Of a DNA stretch of 64,000 bases, positions 33,907 to 42,520 are shown in pieces. Each line of letters opens with the position of its first letter. The stretch's first letter is position 1. This stretch comes from Clostridia bacterium (GTDB lineage Bacteria > Bacillota > Clostridia > Oscillospirales > Acutalibacteraceae): assembly GCA_017399175.1 (NCBI GenBank), contig JAFQEE010000072.1, forward strand, positions 40,230 to 104,229, given 5' to 3'. The translations under genes were made by a program, and so were the position numbers. The notes beneath the pieces are model-generated. The model was given only the letters and a program-made list of their open reading frames with translations. It did not search any database and was not told where the DNA came from.

Positions 33907-34647
33907 TTATGCCTTGATTAATAAAATAGATGTTGAAAGTAATAACTGTGCAAAGAAATATGTGTATAAACTCAATGATTTGATAAATTTACTATCTTTT
34001 CTTCCGCCTAAAAGTCTTATTCCCAATGTGAGGTCAGATGTAAAGAAACTGAATCCTGCAACGATAAGTAAGAACATTGAAATCAGGTTATTTCCTGCGC
34101 CGTATTTAAAATATGTAACGGCAAACCCAATGACTTTGAACAACATTCCAATAAGGAATATACCATAAAGATATAAACCATACTGTAAAAACTTTGAATC
34201 AAAGTTAAATTTGAATACAGGTTTAAGCATAAGTAAAAACGCCACATATATAACTATGAATGCAATCAATTCAGGCACAGTAAAGAACTTATAATTTTCT
34301 GAAAATGATTTTGCACCATTGACAAATGCCATTACATAGAAAATATGCCCTACAAGAAATCCTGCAGCGCCTATATAAAGGCAGGTCATATTCTTCTTTG
34401 ATGGAATATGCATTAAAATATCACCGAACCAACCGCAAATAAGTCCCATAATCATTGTGCTTGCATATTGTGATGAATTGTCGGTCATAAACATACCAAT
34501 AACTGCGATTACTACAAACATTGTTGCAGCAACTATTTTATAGGTAAGCGATTTCTTTGTAGGTTCAGGCCAATAAGCCTTATCATACAAAGGTAAAAAG
34601 ATAAAGAATAATATGTAACAAATCCCCAATAAAATTTTCAATCCCAT
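33907..34647 (-). CDS. YhhN family membrane protein (lysoplasmalogenase-like)
   Basis: A 246-residue protein with about eight membrane helices. YhhN/TMEM86 marks are GLICGWFGDILMHIP, GAAGFLVGHIFYVMAF and FFTSDLTLGIRLLGG, which hold acidic and histidine residues inside the membrane. Characterised homologues hydrolyse the vinyl-ether bond of lysoplasmalogens; plasmalogens are common in anaerobic clostridia, which fits. Activity is inferred. It lies 14 bp before trmB in the operon. Confidence 0.85.
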   Translation of the reverse strand: MGLKILLGICYILFFIFLPLYDKAYWPEPTKKSLTYKIVAATMFVVIAVIGMFMTDNSSQYASTMIMGLICGWFGDILMHIPSKKNMTCLYIGAAGFLVGHIFYVMAFVNGAKSFSENYKFFTVPELIAFIVIYVAFLLMLKPVFKFNFDSKFLQYGLYLYGIFLIGMLFKVIGFAVTYFKYGAGNNLISMFLLIVAGFSFFTSDLTLGIRLLGGRKDSKFIKSLSLYTYFFAQLLLSTSILLIKA

Positions 34648-34656
34648 AAAACAACC

Positions 34657-35877
34657 CTATTTCTCTTTTCGTAAAAGTGTCCCTGCAGGAAACTTCAAGT
34701 GGCTCTTGATTTTTACAATCATCATAGGATGAGGTGCAGATTCGATTTCGTTTCCGTCATTGTCAAAAAGTTCGTCTGCCGTAAATACAACAGGTTCAGT
34801 TGACGGTTGAAGTGCATCAAGTGTATCACCGCGAGAGAATTTGTTTCTCTGTTCAACAATTAAATATCCGTCTTGCCAATCCTTAACCTCTGCCATAACA
34901 TCATAATGACGTTTATATCCACCTTCAAAACTGATGTTTGCATCTTCGTTAGGTGCATTGAAGTAAAATCCTGTGCAATAATCACGGTAACTCACTTTAT
35001 AAACTTCGTCAATAGCCCATTGTGGTGCTTTGAAATCGTCAGACGGATTTTTAAGATACTCGTCAATGGCAACTCTGTAAGCATTAGTAACAACAGCAGC
35101 GTAATATGCAGATTTTGCTCTGCCTTCAATCTTAAAACTGCTGATACCTGCCTTTACCATTTCAGGAATATGCTCAATCATACACATATCCTTTGAGTTG
35201 AGAATATATGTGCCTTCTTTTGAGTCCTGAATAGGGAAGTACATACCGTCACGCTTAACTTCCATAATTGCATATTCCCAACGACAAGGCTGAGCACATT
35301 CACCACGGTTAGCATCACGGTTCACAAGATAGTTTGAAAGTAAGCATCTTCCCGAGAAAGAAACGCACATAGCACCGTGAACAAAACATTCAATTTCAAG
35401 GTCCTTTGGTACTTTTGCTCTGATTTCTGCGATTTCTGTCATTGAAAGTTCTCGTGCTGTAACAACTCGTGAAGCACCCATATTATAAAATTCGTTGGCA
35501 GTAACATAGTTTACGATACCTGCTTGTGTTGAAATGTGAATAGGCACATTCGGTGCATATTTTTTACAAAGTGACAAAACACCGATATCAGCAACGATAA
35601 AAGCATCAACACCAATTTCAGCCCATTGTTCAAGATAATGTGGCAATTTTAATATTTCGTCATTTCGTGCTAATGTATTACAGGTAAGATAAACCTTAAC
35701 ACCTTTTGCGTGGCAAAGGTCAACTGCACTTTTAAGCTGTTCAAAATTAAAATTCTGTGGTGCGGCACGCATACCAAAGGCATCACCGCCAAGATATACT
35801 GCATCTGCACCATACATTAAAGCGGCTTCAAGTCGCTCTCTGTCCCCTGCAGGGGCTAATAATTCAGGTGTAATCAT
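34657..35877 (-). CDS. Peptidase U32 family protein (tRNA/rRNA hydroxylation type)
   Basis: A 406-residue U32 protein. It begins ITPELLAPAGDRERLEAALMYGADAVYLGG and carries the U32 signature ECFVHGAMCVSFSGRCLLSNY plus the cysteine set NRGECAQPCRWEY, likely an iron-sulfur site, and the later FKIEGRAKSAYYAA. Bacterial relatives (TrhP/RlhA groups) take part in hydroxylation of tRNA or 23S rRNA; others were described as collagenases. Here an RNA-modification role fits the neighbouring trmB. The start is ATG 35877 with GGAG ten bases upstream; ATG 35895 lies inside mltG. Confidence 0.9.
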   Translation of the reverse strand: MITPELLAPAGDRERLEAALMYGADAVYLGGDAFGMRAAPQNFNFEQLKSAVDLCHAKGVKVYLTCNTLARNDEILKLPHYLEQWAEIGVDAFIVADIGVLSLCKKYAPNVPIHISTQAGIVNYVTANEFYNMGASRVVTARELSMTEIAEIRAKVPKDLEIECFVHGAMCVSFSGRCLLSNYLVNRDANRGECAQPCRWEYAIMEVKRDGMYFPIQDSKEGTYILNSKDMCMIEHIPEMVKAGISSFKIEGRAKSAYYAAVVTNAYRVAIDEYLKNPSDDFKAPQWAIDEVYKVSYRDYCTGFYFNAPNEDANISFEGGYKRHYDVMAEVKDWQDGYLIVEQRNKFSRGDTLDALQPSTEPVVFTADELFDNDGNEIESAPHPMMIVKIKSHLKFPAGTLLRKEK

Positions 35878-35881
35878 TCTG

Positions 35882-37438
35882 TTATTTCTCCGCATTTACT
35901 TTATTTACAACTCGTCCGTTTGCGCTGTGTTCTTCAAGAGTTTCAGCAAGATAAATTTTTCCGTTCTTGTCGTGTCTGAAGAAATAGTATTTTGTATTTT
36001 TCGGGAAAAGTGCTGCATCAATTGCCTCAATACCCGGGTTACAGATAGCACTTGGAGGAAGTCCTTCTGACTGATAACTATTATATGAAACAACATATTT
36101 CTTAAGTTCGTTTGGTGATGCGCGTTTTGAAACTGTGTTTTCTACATAGTCATTTGTAGAATTGCATTCAAGTGTTGCAAAAATACCTGAACGGTTAAGA
36201 CGGTTGTGAAGAACAGATGAAATATTAACAAACTGGTCTTTGTCCTTACCTTCTTTTTCAATAATTGAAGCAAGAGTGATTATTTCGTCAACACTCATAC
36301 CAAGCTCAGTTGCTTTTGCAGCATATTCCTCTGTCCAGCGGTTTTTGAAAGCATCAAGGAATTTTCTGATAACTGTTGCAGGCTCAGCACCCTGTTCAAA
36401 TTCATAAGTAGCAGGGAACAGGTAGCCCTCAAGCACACAATATCTTTCATCTGTGTCCTGAAGCTTTGCAATAAAGTCATATTCGTTACCGAAATCAACA
36501 GTATTAAGAACTCGATAAAGCGACTCCGCTGTACAGATGTTGTTCTTTTCAAGTCGTTGGAAAATCTGGTCAACTGTATAGCCTTCAGGGATTGTAATGC
36601 TGATAACCGTACCTCGCGTACTGCTTGTTTTGAATCGTGTCAGCATTTTTTCAACACCCATATCGTCGGTGAAATAGTATATACCTGACAAATAATTTTC
36701 ATCGGAGAATCCCATAAACTTTGCAAAGATATTACAGAAAATGCTGTTTTTAACAAGTCCTGCTTTATCAAGAACCTTGATTGCCTCTGCTGTATCTGCA
36801 TTATCAGGAAGAACAACCTCGATTGTTTCTTCACCATCACGGTTAATTGCAAGAACGTCATTGATACAACTGATTGCAATACCTGCAAGAACAAATGAAA
36901 TTAAAATACAGCATCCGAAAGCGATAAACTGCTTTCTGTTTTCTTCAAAAGTTCTTACGATAAAGCCTAAAAATTCAATGATGTCAAATTTCTTCTTTGT
37001 CTTTTCACTATTTTCAAAAGACTCGTCATTGTTGAGTTCGTCATTTGGCTCAGCCTGATTTGTCTTTGCGTTTGCTGCTGCAGTTTTAACCTTGTTGGCA
37101 ACACCGATTGCAAATGTTTTTGCATAGTCAATATTAACTACAAACTTACCTTTTCCGCGTGGAGAATCTTCAGGCACATTTGTAACAGGCTTTTTGCGTT
37201 CAGGCTCCTCAAATTTCTTTAAAAGGTCAATATCAAAAGAACTTTCATCACTATAAGGATTATATGATGGCTTGTCGTTAGTGGAAACTGGTTTGCTTTC
37301 ATTTCTGACAGGCTGTGAAGGTGCCTTTTTTGTTTCAAATTCTGACTTTTCTTTTATTGGTCTGCTGGGTAATGAATCCCCTGCATATTCATTCAAAAGG
37401 TCATCATAAGAGTGGTCATTATCCTGAAATTTGTTCAT
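35882..37438 (-). CDS. mltG: Endolytic murein transglycosylase MltG
   Basis: A 518-residue protein. A Lys/Glu/Pro-rich cytoplasmic part (about 1-165) is followed by one transmembrane helix (about 172-195, FIAFGCCILISFVLAGIAISCI) and the YceG/MltG domain: TIPEGYTVDQIFQRLEKN (LysM-like subdomain), the catalytic glutamate in LASIIEKEGKDKDQF, SSVLHNRLNRSG, NPGIEAIDAALFP and YYFFRHDKNG. MltG cuts nascent glycan strands and helps set their length. The N-terminal cytoplasmic region is longer than in E. coli MltG. AAGGAGGT upstream; starts at a four-base overlap with the preceding cyclo-ligase gene. Confidence 0.96.
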   Translation of the reverse strand: MNKFQDNDHSYDDLLNEYAGDSLPSRPIKEKSEFETKKAPSQPVRNESKPVSTNDKPSYNPYSDESSFDIDLLKKFEEPERKKPVTNVPEDSPRGKGKFVVNIDYAKTFAIGVANKVKTAAANAKTNQAEPNDELNNDESFENSEKTKKKFDIIEFLGFIVRTFEENRKQFIAFGCCILISFVLAGIAISCINDVLAINRDGEETIEVVLPDNADTAEAIKVLDKAGLVKNSIFCNIFAKFMGFSDENYLSGIYYFTDDMGVEKMLTRFKTSSTRGTVISITIPEGYTVDQIFQRLEKNNICTAESLYRVLNTVDFGNEYDFIAKLQDTDERYCVLEGYLFPATYEFEQGAEPATVIRKFLDAFKNRWTEEYAAKATELGMSVDEIITLASIIEKEGKDKDQFVNISSVLHNRLNRSGIFATLECNSTNDYVENTVSKRASPNELKKYVVSYNSYQSEGLPPSAICNPGIEAIDAALFPKNTKYYFFRHDKNGKIYLAETLEEHSANGRVVNKVNAEK

Positions 37439-37998
37439 AGGATTACCTCCTTTGTAAACTTCTCTGTTATAAGAATATTGATTTTAACATCATATTCATC
37501 TTTGGGTAAACTGTCTGTCAAAAGTTCTTCGTAACAAGGACAGATGCTTACGCCCTTAAAATCTTTTAAAAATCTGTCGTAATATCCCTTGCCGTAACCG
37601 ATTCTGTAACCGTTGTTGTCAACGGATAAGCAGGGCACAATAATCAGGTCATTTTCTTTAGGTTCATACTCCTCACAAGTTGACTTTGGCTCGGGAATAT
37701 CATACATTCCATTCTGCAAATCTTCGTTGGAGTCAACCTTAAGAAATTTCATTTCACCTTGCTTATCAATGCATAGGGGATAGAAAACACTTTTATTTTC
37801 CATACGACATTTTTCGATAATATATCTTGTGTCAAATTCGTCACCGCATGAAGCGAAAATGAGCACTTGTTTTGCATCTTTAAAATAATCAGTTTGGGTT
37901 ATTTTGCGACTGATTTCTTTATCGTATATTGCTTTTTTATTTTTTGGTATGTTCTTTCGCTTTTCGATAAGCTCTTTTCGTAATTGCTTTTTATCCAT
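37435..37998 (-). CDS. 5-formyltetrahydrofolate cyclo-ligase
   Basis: A 187-residue enzyme converting 5-formyl-THF to 5,10-methenyl-THF with ATP. Marks: MDKKQLRKELIEKRK at the start (ATP-site lysine/arginine helix), FASCGDEFDTRYII, MKFLKV, DLIIVPCLSVDNNGYRIGYGKGYYDRFL. The start is set at ATG 37998, which overlaps the DJ-1 gene's end by eight bases, so translation is coupled; ATG 38019 is the alternative. Connects with the folate genes fhs and thyX of this window. Confidence 0.93.
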   Translation of the reverse strand: MDKKQLRKELIEKRKNIPKNKKAIYDKEISRKITQTDYFKDAKQVLIFASCGDEFDTRYIIEKCRMENKSVFYPLCIDKQGEMKFLKVDSNEDLQNGMYDIPEPKSTCEEYEPKENDLIIVPCLSVDNNGYRIGYGKGYYDRFLKDFKGVSICPCYEELLTDSLPKDEYDVKINILITEKFTKEVIL

Positions 37999-38539
37999 TA
38001 TAAATCTGTAATGATGCACGGATTTTCTTTACTTCAAGTGGGTTTGTAAGTACTTCTGCAATCTGCAAGCCGAATTCAATAGCACTACCCATACCTTTTG
38101 CTGTGATGAAATTTCCGTCTTTTACTACAAAGTCTTTTGAAACCTCTGCACCAAAAAGTTCTTCCTCAAAACCGGGGAAGCAAGTTGCCTTTTTACCGTC
38201 AAGAAGTCCTTTGTGACCTAAAATTGATGGTGCAGCACAAATTGCACAGATTAACTTATTATTTTCAACTGTCCAGTCGATGGCTTTTTGTACAACAGGA
38301 CTCTTTTCAAGGTTTAATGTGCCAGGCATACCACCGGGAAGAACAATAGCCTCAACCTTATCGTCGAGCACTAAATCTCTTTCATAAATATCTGCTGCAA
38401 CAGGAATCTGATGTGAACCTATTACAAAATCTTCGCCTACACCAACAGTAATGACATCAAGTTCTGCACGACGCAAAACATCAACAACTGCCAATGCTTC
38501 AATTTCTTCAAATCCGGGTGCTAAAAAAACGTAAATCAT
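37991..38539 (-). CDS. DJ-1/YajL family protein
   Basis: A 182-residue DJ-1/PfpI protein with the conserved glutamate (APGFEEIEAL) and nucleophilic cysteine (LICAICAAPSILG). GSHQIPVAADI and VLPGGMPGTLNL match the YajL/DJ-1 subfamily rather than proteases. Proposed family roles are protection from oxidative or carbonyl damage. The start is ATG 38539 behind GGAGTG; the open frame extends 11 codons upstream into the GNAT gene. Confidence 0.93.
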   Translation of the reverse strand: MIYVFLAPGFEEIEALAVVDVLRRAELDVITVGVGEDFVIGSHQIPVAADIYERDLVLDDKVEAIVLPGGMPGTLNLEKSPVVQKAIDWTVENNKLICAICAAPSILGHKGLLDGKKATCFPGFEEELFGAEVSKDFVVKDGNFITAKGMGSAIEFGLQIAEVLTNPLEVKKIRASLQIYNG

Positions 38540-38544
38540 ATTAT

Positions 38545-39264
38545 TCACTCCAATGTTATGCCAATATAACAATTCATATTTTTAATTTCTTCATTTTCTG
38601 TTTTAATCATAGCAGGTGTATATTCTTCGCCAAAATTTATGTTTCCTTTAATCACAACACCTGTCTGTTTATATTTTTCAGGAATATCGTTGTAATTTCC
38701 TTTTGCGTTTCGTATAACTGTTTCTTCGTCGTCAAAAACAAGTCCGAAATCAGTCACTTCTCCGCCATATACAACACAAGCATTTTTCCAATATTCCAAA
38801 ACAGAACTATCAAATTCTATTTCATAATCAAATTCAAATTTTTCTTTTTCTTCAGGTTCGTTTTCGAAAAAAACACACATTCTGCTTGTGCCAAAATTCT
38901 CAAAACCGCATTTTGCGTAATAGTCAAAAAGTGACGGTTCAGCAGGGACTAAAAAGAGAAAATCAAGATTATTCTCCTTACAATATTCATAGGAAAAATC
39001 GAGTAACTGCTTCATATACCCTTTGCCACGATAAGCGTATTTTGTCATGGCACAGTAAACGCATTTTCCGTTGTAATTCCCGATGTTACAAGGTAAAAGG
39101 AAAAGGGAAGATGCGATTTCACCGTCAACTCTTATAACGGGAGTCACAACTGTAGGGAAAACAGTTTCGAAAAAATTTTGGGTAACCTGTGAATCCTCTA
39201 AAAAAGTCATCTGCCAAAGAGAAGAAAGTTCTTTTTTATCATTAATTGTTGCAAATTCAATCAT
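38545..39264 (-). CDS. GNAT family N-acetyltransferase (Eis-like layout)
   Basis: A 239-residue acetyltransferase. The acetyl-CoA loop is KYAYRGKGYMKQLLDF; further GNAT marks are FLVPAEPSLFDYYAKCGFENFG. A second, divergent domain (about 145-239) follows, so it is longer than a simple GNAT. Acceptor unknown. Start ATG 39264 with AAAGGAT upstream; five bases before the DJ-1 start. Confidence 0.85.
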   Translation of the reverse strand: MIEFATINDKKELSSLWQMTFLEDSQVTQNFFETVFPTVVTPVIRVDGEIASSLFLLPCNIGNYNGKCVYCAMTKYAYRGKGYMKQLLDFSYEYCKENNLDFLFLVPAEPSLFDYYAKCGFENFGTSRMCVFFENEPEEKEKFEFDYEIEFDSSVLEYWKNACVVYGGEVTDFGLVFDDEETVIRNAKGNYNDIPEKYKQTGVVIKGNINFGEEYTPAMIKTENEEIKNMNCYIGITLE

Positions 39265-39267
39265 AAT

Positions 39268-40152
39268 TTATCCTTTAAAGATTGCTGAATATTTGATAAC
39301 TAATTTGTGTGGCTGATACGAAAGCTTTGCACGACGAAGTCCCTCGCTGCCTGTATCTTCCTCACGATTAATATATTCGTATCTGTCCTGTAACTGACGT
39401 GCAAATTCACGGTTAATCATCTGATATGCACCACGCACATTACCATATGCCTTTTCAACATGAGTACAAAAAGTGTTGTCGTTAAGCCTTTCACCAAATG
39501 TAAAAGCCACGATTTCACCTTGAATGGTAAGAACTCCACCCTCAAAGCCGATTTGGAAATAATCTTTAAGTGCTTTTCGGATAGCAAGACATTCTTCGCT
39601 GATTTCTTCAGGATTTTTCTGTAAATTCAGGCCTTCCCAATGGTCGTTGAGAAGCATACATTGTTCAATGTTACTTTCGTTTATTGGCTCATATTTCCAA
39701 TCAAAGGTTTTCTCGAAATATGATACATGATTTTTCTTGCTGTGGTATTTTCGACCAACAAGATTGGCTAAATCTTCTGACTTATAAACATAGTCAAAGA
39801 AATCTCTTGTTTCGTGAATTTCAAAATGATTAGGAAAAAGAAAATTCAGTTCGTCTTTGTCCTTTTCAGTAAGTCCGAAAAATTCAAGTTCAATATTATT
39901 CGTCTTTGTATATTCAATAAGTTTTTGTATGGTTGATTTTTTATCACCGTCGCCGATAGGGTAGCAAAAAACAGGCTTATCAGTAAAATCAGCAGAAACA
40001 AAAATTCCGTTATCATTGAGAATTCTGTTATCATAAATATCAGACCACATATAAATATTGCCGAAACAGTATTCGCAACAATCTGTCTGACCAAAGCTAA
40101 AAGCCTTTTCAACCCATTCTTTGTCGGCAAGGGTAGGAGTGTGGAAATTCAT
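39268..40152 (-). CDS. DUF2156 protein (phosphatidylglycerol lysyltransferase C-terminal-like)
   Basis: A 294-residue protein of the DUF2156 type, a double GNAT-like fold related to the catalytic domain of MprF. Seen are TDCCEYCFGNIYMW, GRKYHSKKNHVSYFEKTF, GGVLTIQGEIVAFTFGERLNDNTFCTHVEKA and a terminal REEDTGSEGLRRAKLSYQP. There is no membrane flippase part, so it is not a full MprF. It may pass an aminoacyl group from tRNA to a soluble or membrane target; this is inference from the fold. AAGGAGA before ATG 40152. Confidence 0.9.
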   Translation of the reverse strand: MNFHTPTLADKEWVEKAFSFGQTDCCEYCFGNIYMWSDIYDNRILNDNGIFVSADFTDKPVFCYPIGDGDKKSTIQKLIEYTKTNNIELEFFGLTEKDKDELNFLFPNHFEIHETRDFFDYVYKSEDLANLVGRKYHSKKNHVSYFEKTFDWKYEPINESNIEQCMLLNDHWEGLNLQKNPEEISEECLAIRKALKDYFQIGFEGGVLTIQGEIVAFTFGERLNDNTFCTHVEKAYGNVRGAYQMINREFARQLQDRYEYINREEDTGSEGLRRAKLSYQPHKLVIKYSAIFKG

Positions 40153-40817
40153 TAAATAATCTCCTTAACAATATTAAAGATGGTGTTACCTATTTCTTCG
40201 ATTGATAATGGCTCGTCACCCTCAAAACACTTAACCACATTCCAACCGAATCGTTCTGCAGTATAAAGTGCTGCTTCACGACAAGATTTAAGATATCCCA
40301 CATTTGCCTCGTGAACATCTTTTTTTGTTTCCTCGCCGTTATATCGCTTTGACATAAGGCGTTGAGAAATATCAACATCCATATCAAGATAAATAACAGC
40401 ATCAGGCTTTGGGATTTCCATCATTTCATATTCTGTGTGGAAAAGCCAGTCGAGATACTTGTCCCAATCTTCTTTAGGGAGTTTTACTGTCTGGTGAACA
40501 GCATTTGATGTGGTATAACGGTCGGCGAGAATAAGTGTGCCGTTGTTGTAGTCATCACCCCAGATGTTTTTGTAACTTGCATATCTGTCAACAGCATAAA
40601 AAAGTGATGCGGAGTAAATGTTTACATCTGCGGGATTACTGCCGAATTCACCGTTAAGATACATTTTAACGAGAGTGCTTGATTTGTTATCGTAATCAGG
40701 AAGCTTAATCTGACGGAGCTCGATATTATTGTCCTGTAATTTCTGCTTTAAAAGCTCAACCTGAGTTGATTTTCCGCTACCGTCAAGACCTTCAATTACA
40801 ATCATTTTTCTTTTCAT
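40152..40817 (-). CDS. Thymidylate kinase-like (deoxy)nucleoside monophosphate kinase
   Basis: A 221-residue P-loop kinase: VIEGLDGSGKSTQ, the DR(Y) motif LILADRYTTSNAVHQ, PDAVIYLDMDVD and the lid helix SKRYNGEETKKDVHE. It matches thymidylate kinases in layout (dTMP to dTDP) but differs enough that another deoxynucleotide is possible. It is divergently placed against thyX, which makes dTMP, and this supports the assignment. First gene of the minus-strand operon running down to trmB. GGTGA lies eight bases before ATG 40817. Confidence 0.85.
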   Translation of the reverse strand: MKRKMIVIEGLDGSGKSTQVELLKQKLQDNNIELRQIKLPDYDNKSSTLVKMYLNGEFGSNPADVNIYSASLFYAVDRYASYKNIWGDDYNNGTLILADRYTTSNAVHQTVKLPKEDWDKYLDWLFHTEYEMMEIPKPDAVIYLDMDVDISQRLMSKRYNGEETKKDVHEANVGYLKSCREAALYTAERFGWNVVKCFEGDEPLSIEEIGNTIFNIVKEII

Positions 40818-40950
40818 TTCAAAATCACCATTATTCGCCTAATTATACAGAATATATTATAGCAAATAAAAAGCGATAATACAATATATAATGAAATAAA
40901 TTGTGAAATTAAATTATAATTTATCGTTCTCTTTTAATTGCGTTTTCTTT

Positions 40951-41059
40951 GGCTCCCTCTGACAAGGGAACCAATATAATCGCGTCGCAGACCCATGATT
41001 TTGCACTTTGCACTTTGCATTTTGCATTCTGCACTTATCCCGACAAACTCTGATTTATC
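40951..41059. repeat. Repeat remnants between the kinase and thyX
   Basis: The gap holds a single arm of the palindromic element (GGCTCCCTCTGACAAGGGAACC, about 40951-40972), a TCGCGTCGCAGACCC segment (reverse complement also near 63979-63995), a heptamer array of TTTGCAC/TTTGCAT units (41003-41036) and one end palindrome (CGACAAACTCTGATTTAT, 41042-41059). No ORF. Confidence 0.75.
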
Positions 41060-41075
41060 AAATTGAAAACAATTA

Positions 41076-41104
41076 TTGCATACCAATCTTTTTTATGATA
41101 CAAT
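41076..41104 (+). promoter_or_regulatory. Probable promoter of thyX
   Basis: TTGCAT (41076-41081) and TACAAT (41099-41104), 17-bp spacer, about 30 bp before ATG 41135. Confidence 0.7.
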
Positions 41105-41134
41105 TTATGCAGTATATATTAAAGAGGGATATTT

Positions 41135-42508
41135 ATGGCATACGATTACAATAAAAGCATGGCACTCATTATCGGTATGACTGATACTGACGAAAAGGTT
41201 ACTGCTGCAAGTGGCAGAATCTCAACTCAGGAGGGTACAGCACTTTCTATCTGGGATAAATCACAGGATAAGGAGAAAAATGCTAATCTTATCGGCAAGG
41301 TAACTGCATCAGGTCATACAAGTACAGTTGAGCATACATATTTTCAGCTTGCATTCCAGAATGTTACTGCTGTTGTTGAACAGTTTATTATCGAATTCAG
41401 ACTTGCTTCATATACAGTTAAGTCAAGACGATATGTAAATTTCAGCGACGCAGGTTTCTATGTGCCTGAATTCAATAATGCCGAAATCGAAAAATCATAC
41501 AAAGACCATATGAGCAAGATGTTCTCTCTCTATGATGAGCTTTGTGCAAACGGTGTTCTTCGTGAGGATGCTCGTTTTGTGTTGCCATATTGCCTTTACA
41601 GTAATTTCTTCTGTTCGGTAAACGGACGAGAATTTTTAAATATGCTTTCTGCTATGATTTGTGGCAGAGGTGTAAAATATCCCGAAATCAAAAAATTAGG
41701 TCTTGAATTATACGAGCAGGCAAAGGAAAAAGCTCCCGGTATTATGTCAAGCTTCAACCCTGAAAAGACAGTCAACGATGTGCCTGACCTTTCATTTATT
41801 GATGTTAAGCCTGAACACACAAAAACACCTGTGGAACTTTTAAGTGTTACTCCTGATGCTGCAAAATGCGTTGCGAGAAATGCACTTATTGCTGATAAGA
41901 ATTACAGTACAGAACAGATTGAAAATATAATTTCTGATGAGGAAACAACAAAGAAAATCGTTGAGGCAGTTGTTAAATGTAAACGACCAAGAGCACTTGA
42001 ATGTGCAAACTATACTCTCCGTTTTAACAATGTTTCACTTTCTTGTATCACTCACTTTGCTCGTCACAGAATTCAGTCAATTCAGATTCCTGAACTTATC
42101 AAAACTGACAGAATGAGTTTCATTATTCCTCCTGTTTTAAATGATAAGCCTGAACTTTTAGAAAAATATAAAAATGCATTCAAGGAAACAGCAGAAGAAT
42201 ATGCAAGACTTAAAGCACTTGGTGTTCCTGAAGAACTTTTGGTATATTATCAGCTCAGCGGTAATACACTTGATATAGTAACAACAATGAACGCAAGACA
42301 ACTTCTACTCTTTATGCGACTTCGTTCTTGCACACGCGCACAGTGGGAAATTCAGGAATATGCAGTTGATGCACTCAAAAAACTTCGTGATGTTGAACCT
42401 GCAATTTTTAATTTCTATGGTCCAAGCTGTTTTGTAAGTGCTTGTCCTGAAGGAAGAATGACTTGTGGCAGAGCAGCCGAAATTAAGGAGAAATTCTCAA
42501 CACTTTAA
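41135..42508 (+). CDS. thyX: Tandem-domain flavin-dependent thymidylate synthase
   Basis: A 457-residue ThyX, about twice the usual 220-250. Two ThyX-like halves are visible. Half 1 (to about residue 220) has SGHTSTVEHTYFQLAF and EFRLASYTVKSRRYVNF; half 2 (about 235-457) has CARNAL..., FNNVSLSCITHFARHRIQS and NARQLLLFMRLRSCTRAQWEIQEYA. The family motif RHRxxSxNExSxRY is divided: half 1 keeps the SxRY end but has EFR for RHR, and half 2 keeps RHRxxS but lacks the SxRY end. ThyX makes dTMP from dUMP with methylene-THF and FAD. AGAGGG precedes ATG 41135; the amidase gene follows 12 bp after the stop. Confidence 0.92.
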   Translation: MAYDYNKSMALIIGMTDTDEKVTAASGRISTQEGTALSIWDKSQDKEKNANLIGKVTASGHTSTVEHTYFQLAFQNVTAVVEQFIIEFRLASYTVKSRRYVNFSDAGFYVPEFNNAEIEKSYKDHMSKMFSLYDELCANGVLREDARFVLPYCLYSNFFCSVNGREFLNMLSAMICGRGVKYPEIKKLGLELYEQAKEKAPGIMSSFNPEKTVNDVPDLSFIDVKPEHTKTPVELLSVTPDAAKCVARNALIADKNYSTEQIENIISDEETTKKIVEAVVKCKRPRALECANYTLRFNNVSLSCITHFARHRIQSIQIPELIKTDRMSFIIPPVLNDKPELLEKYKNAFKETAEEYARLKALGVPEELLVYYQLSGNTLDIVTTMNARQLLLFMRLRSCTRAQWEIQEYAVDALKKLRDVEPAIFNFYGPSCFVSACPEGRMTCGRAAEIKEKFSTL

Positions 42509-42520
42509 TAAAAAAGAATT

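Noticed and set aside
41003-41036. CRISPR-like array from TTTGCAC repeats
   Set aside because: Units are seven bases with no spacers and no cas genes nearby.
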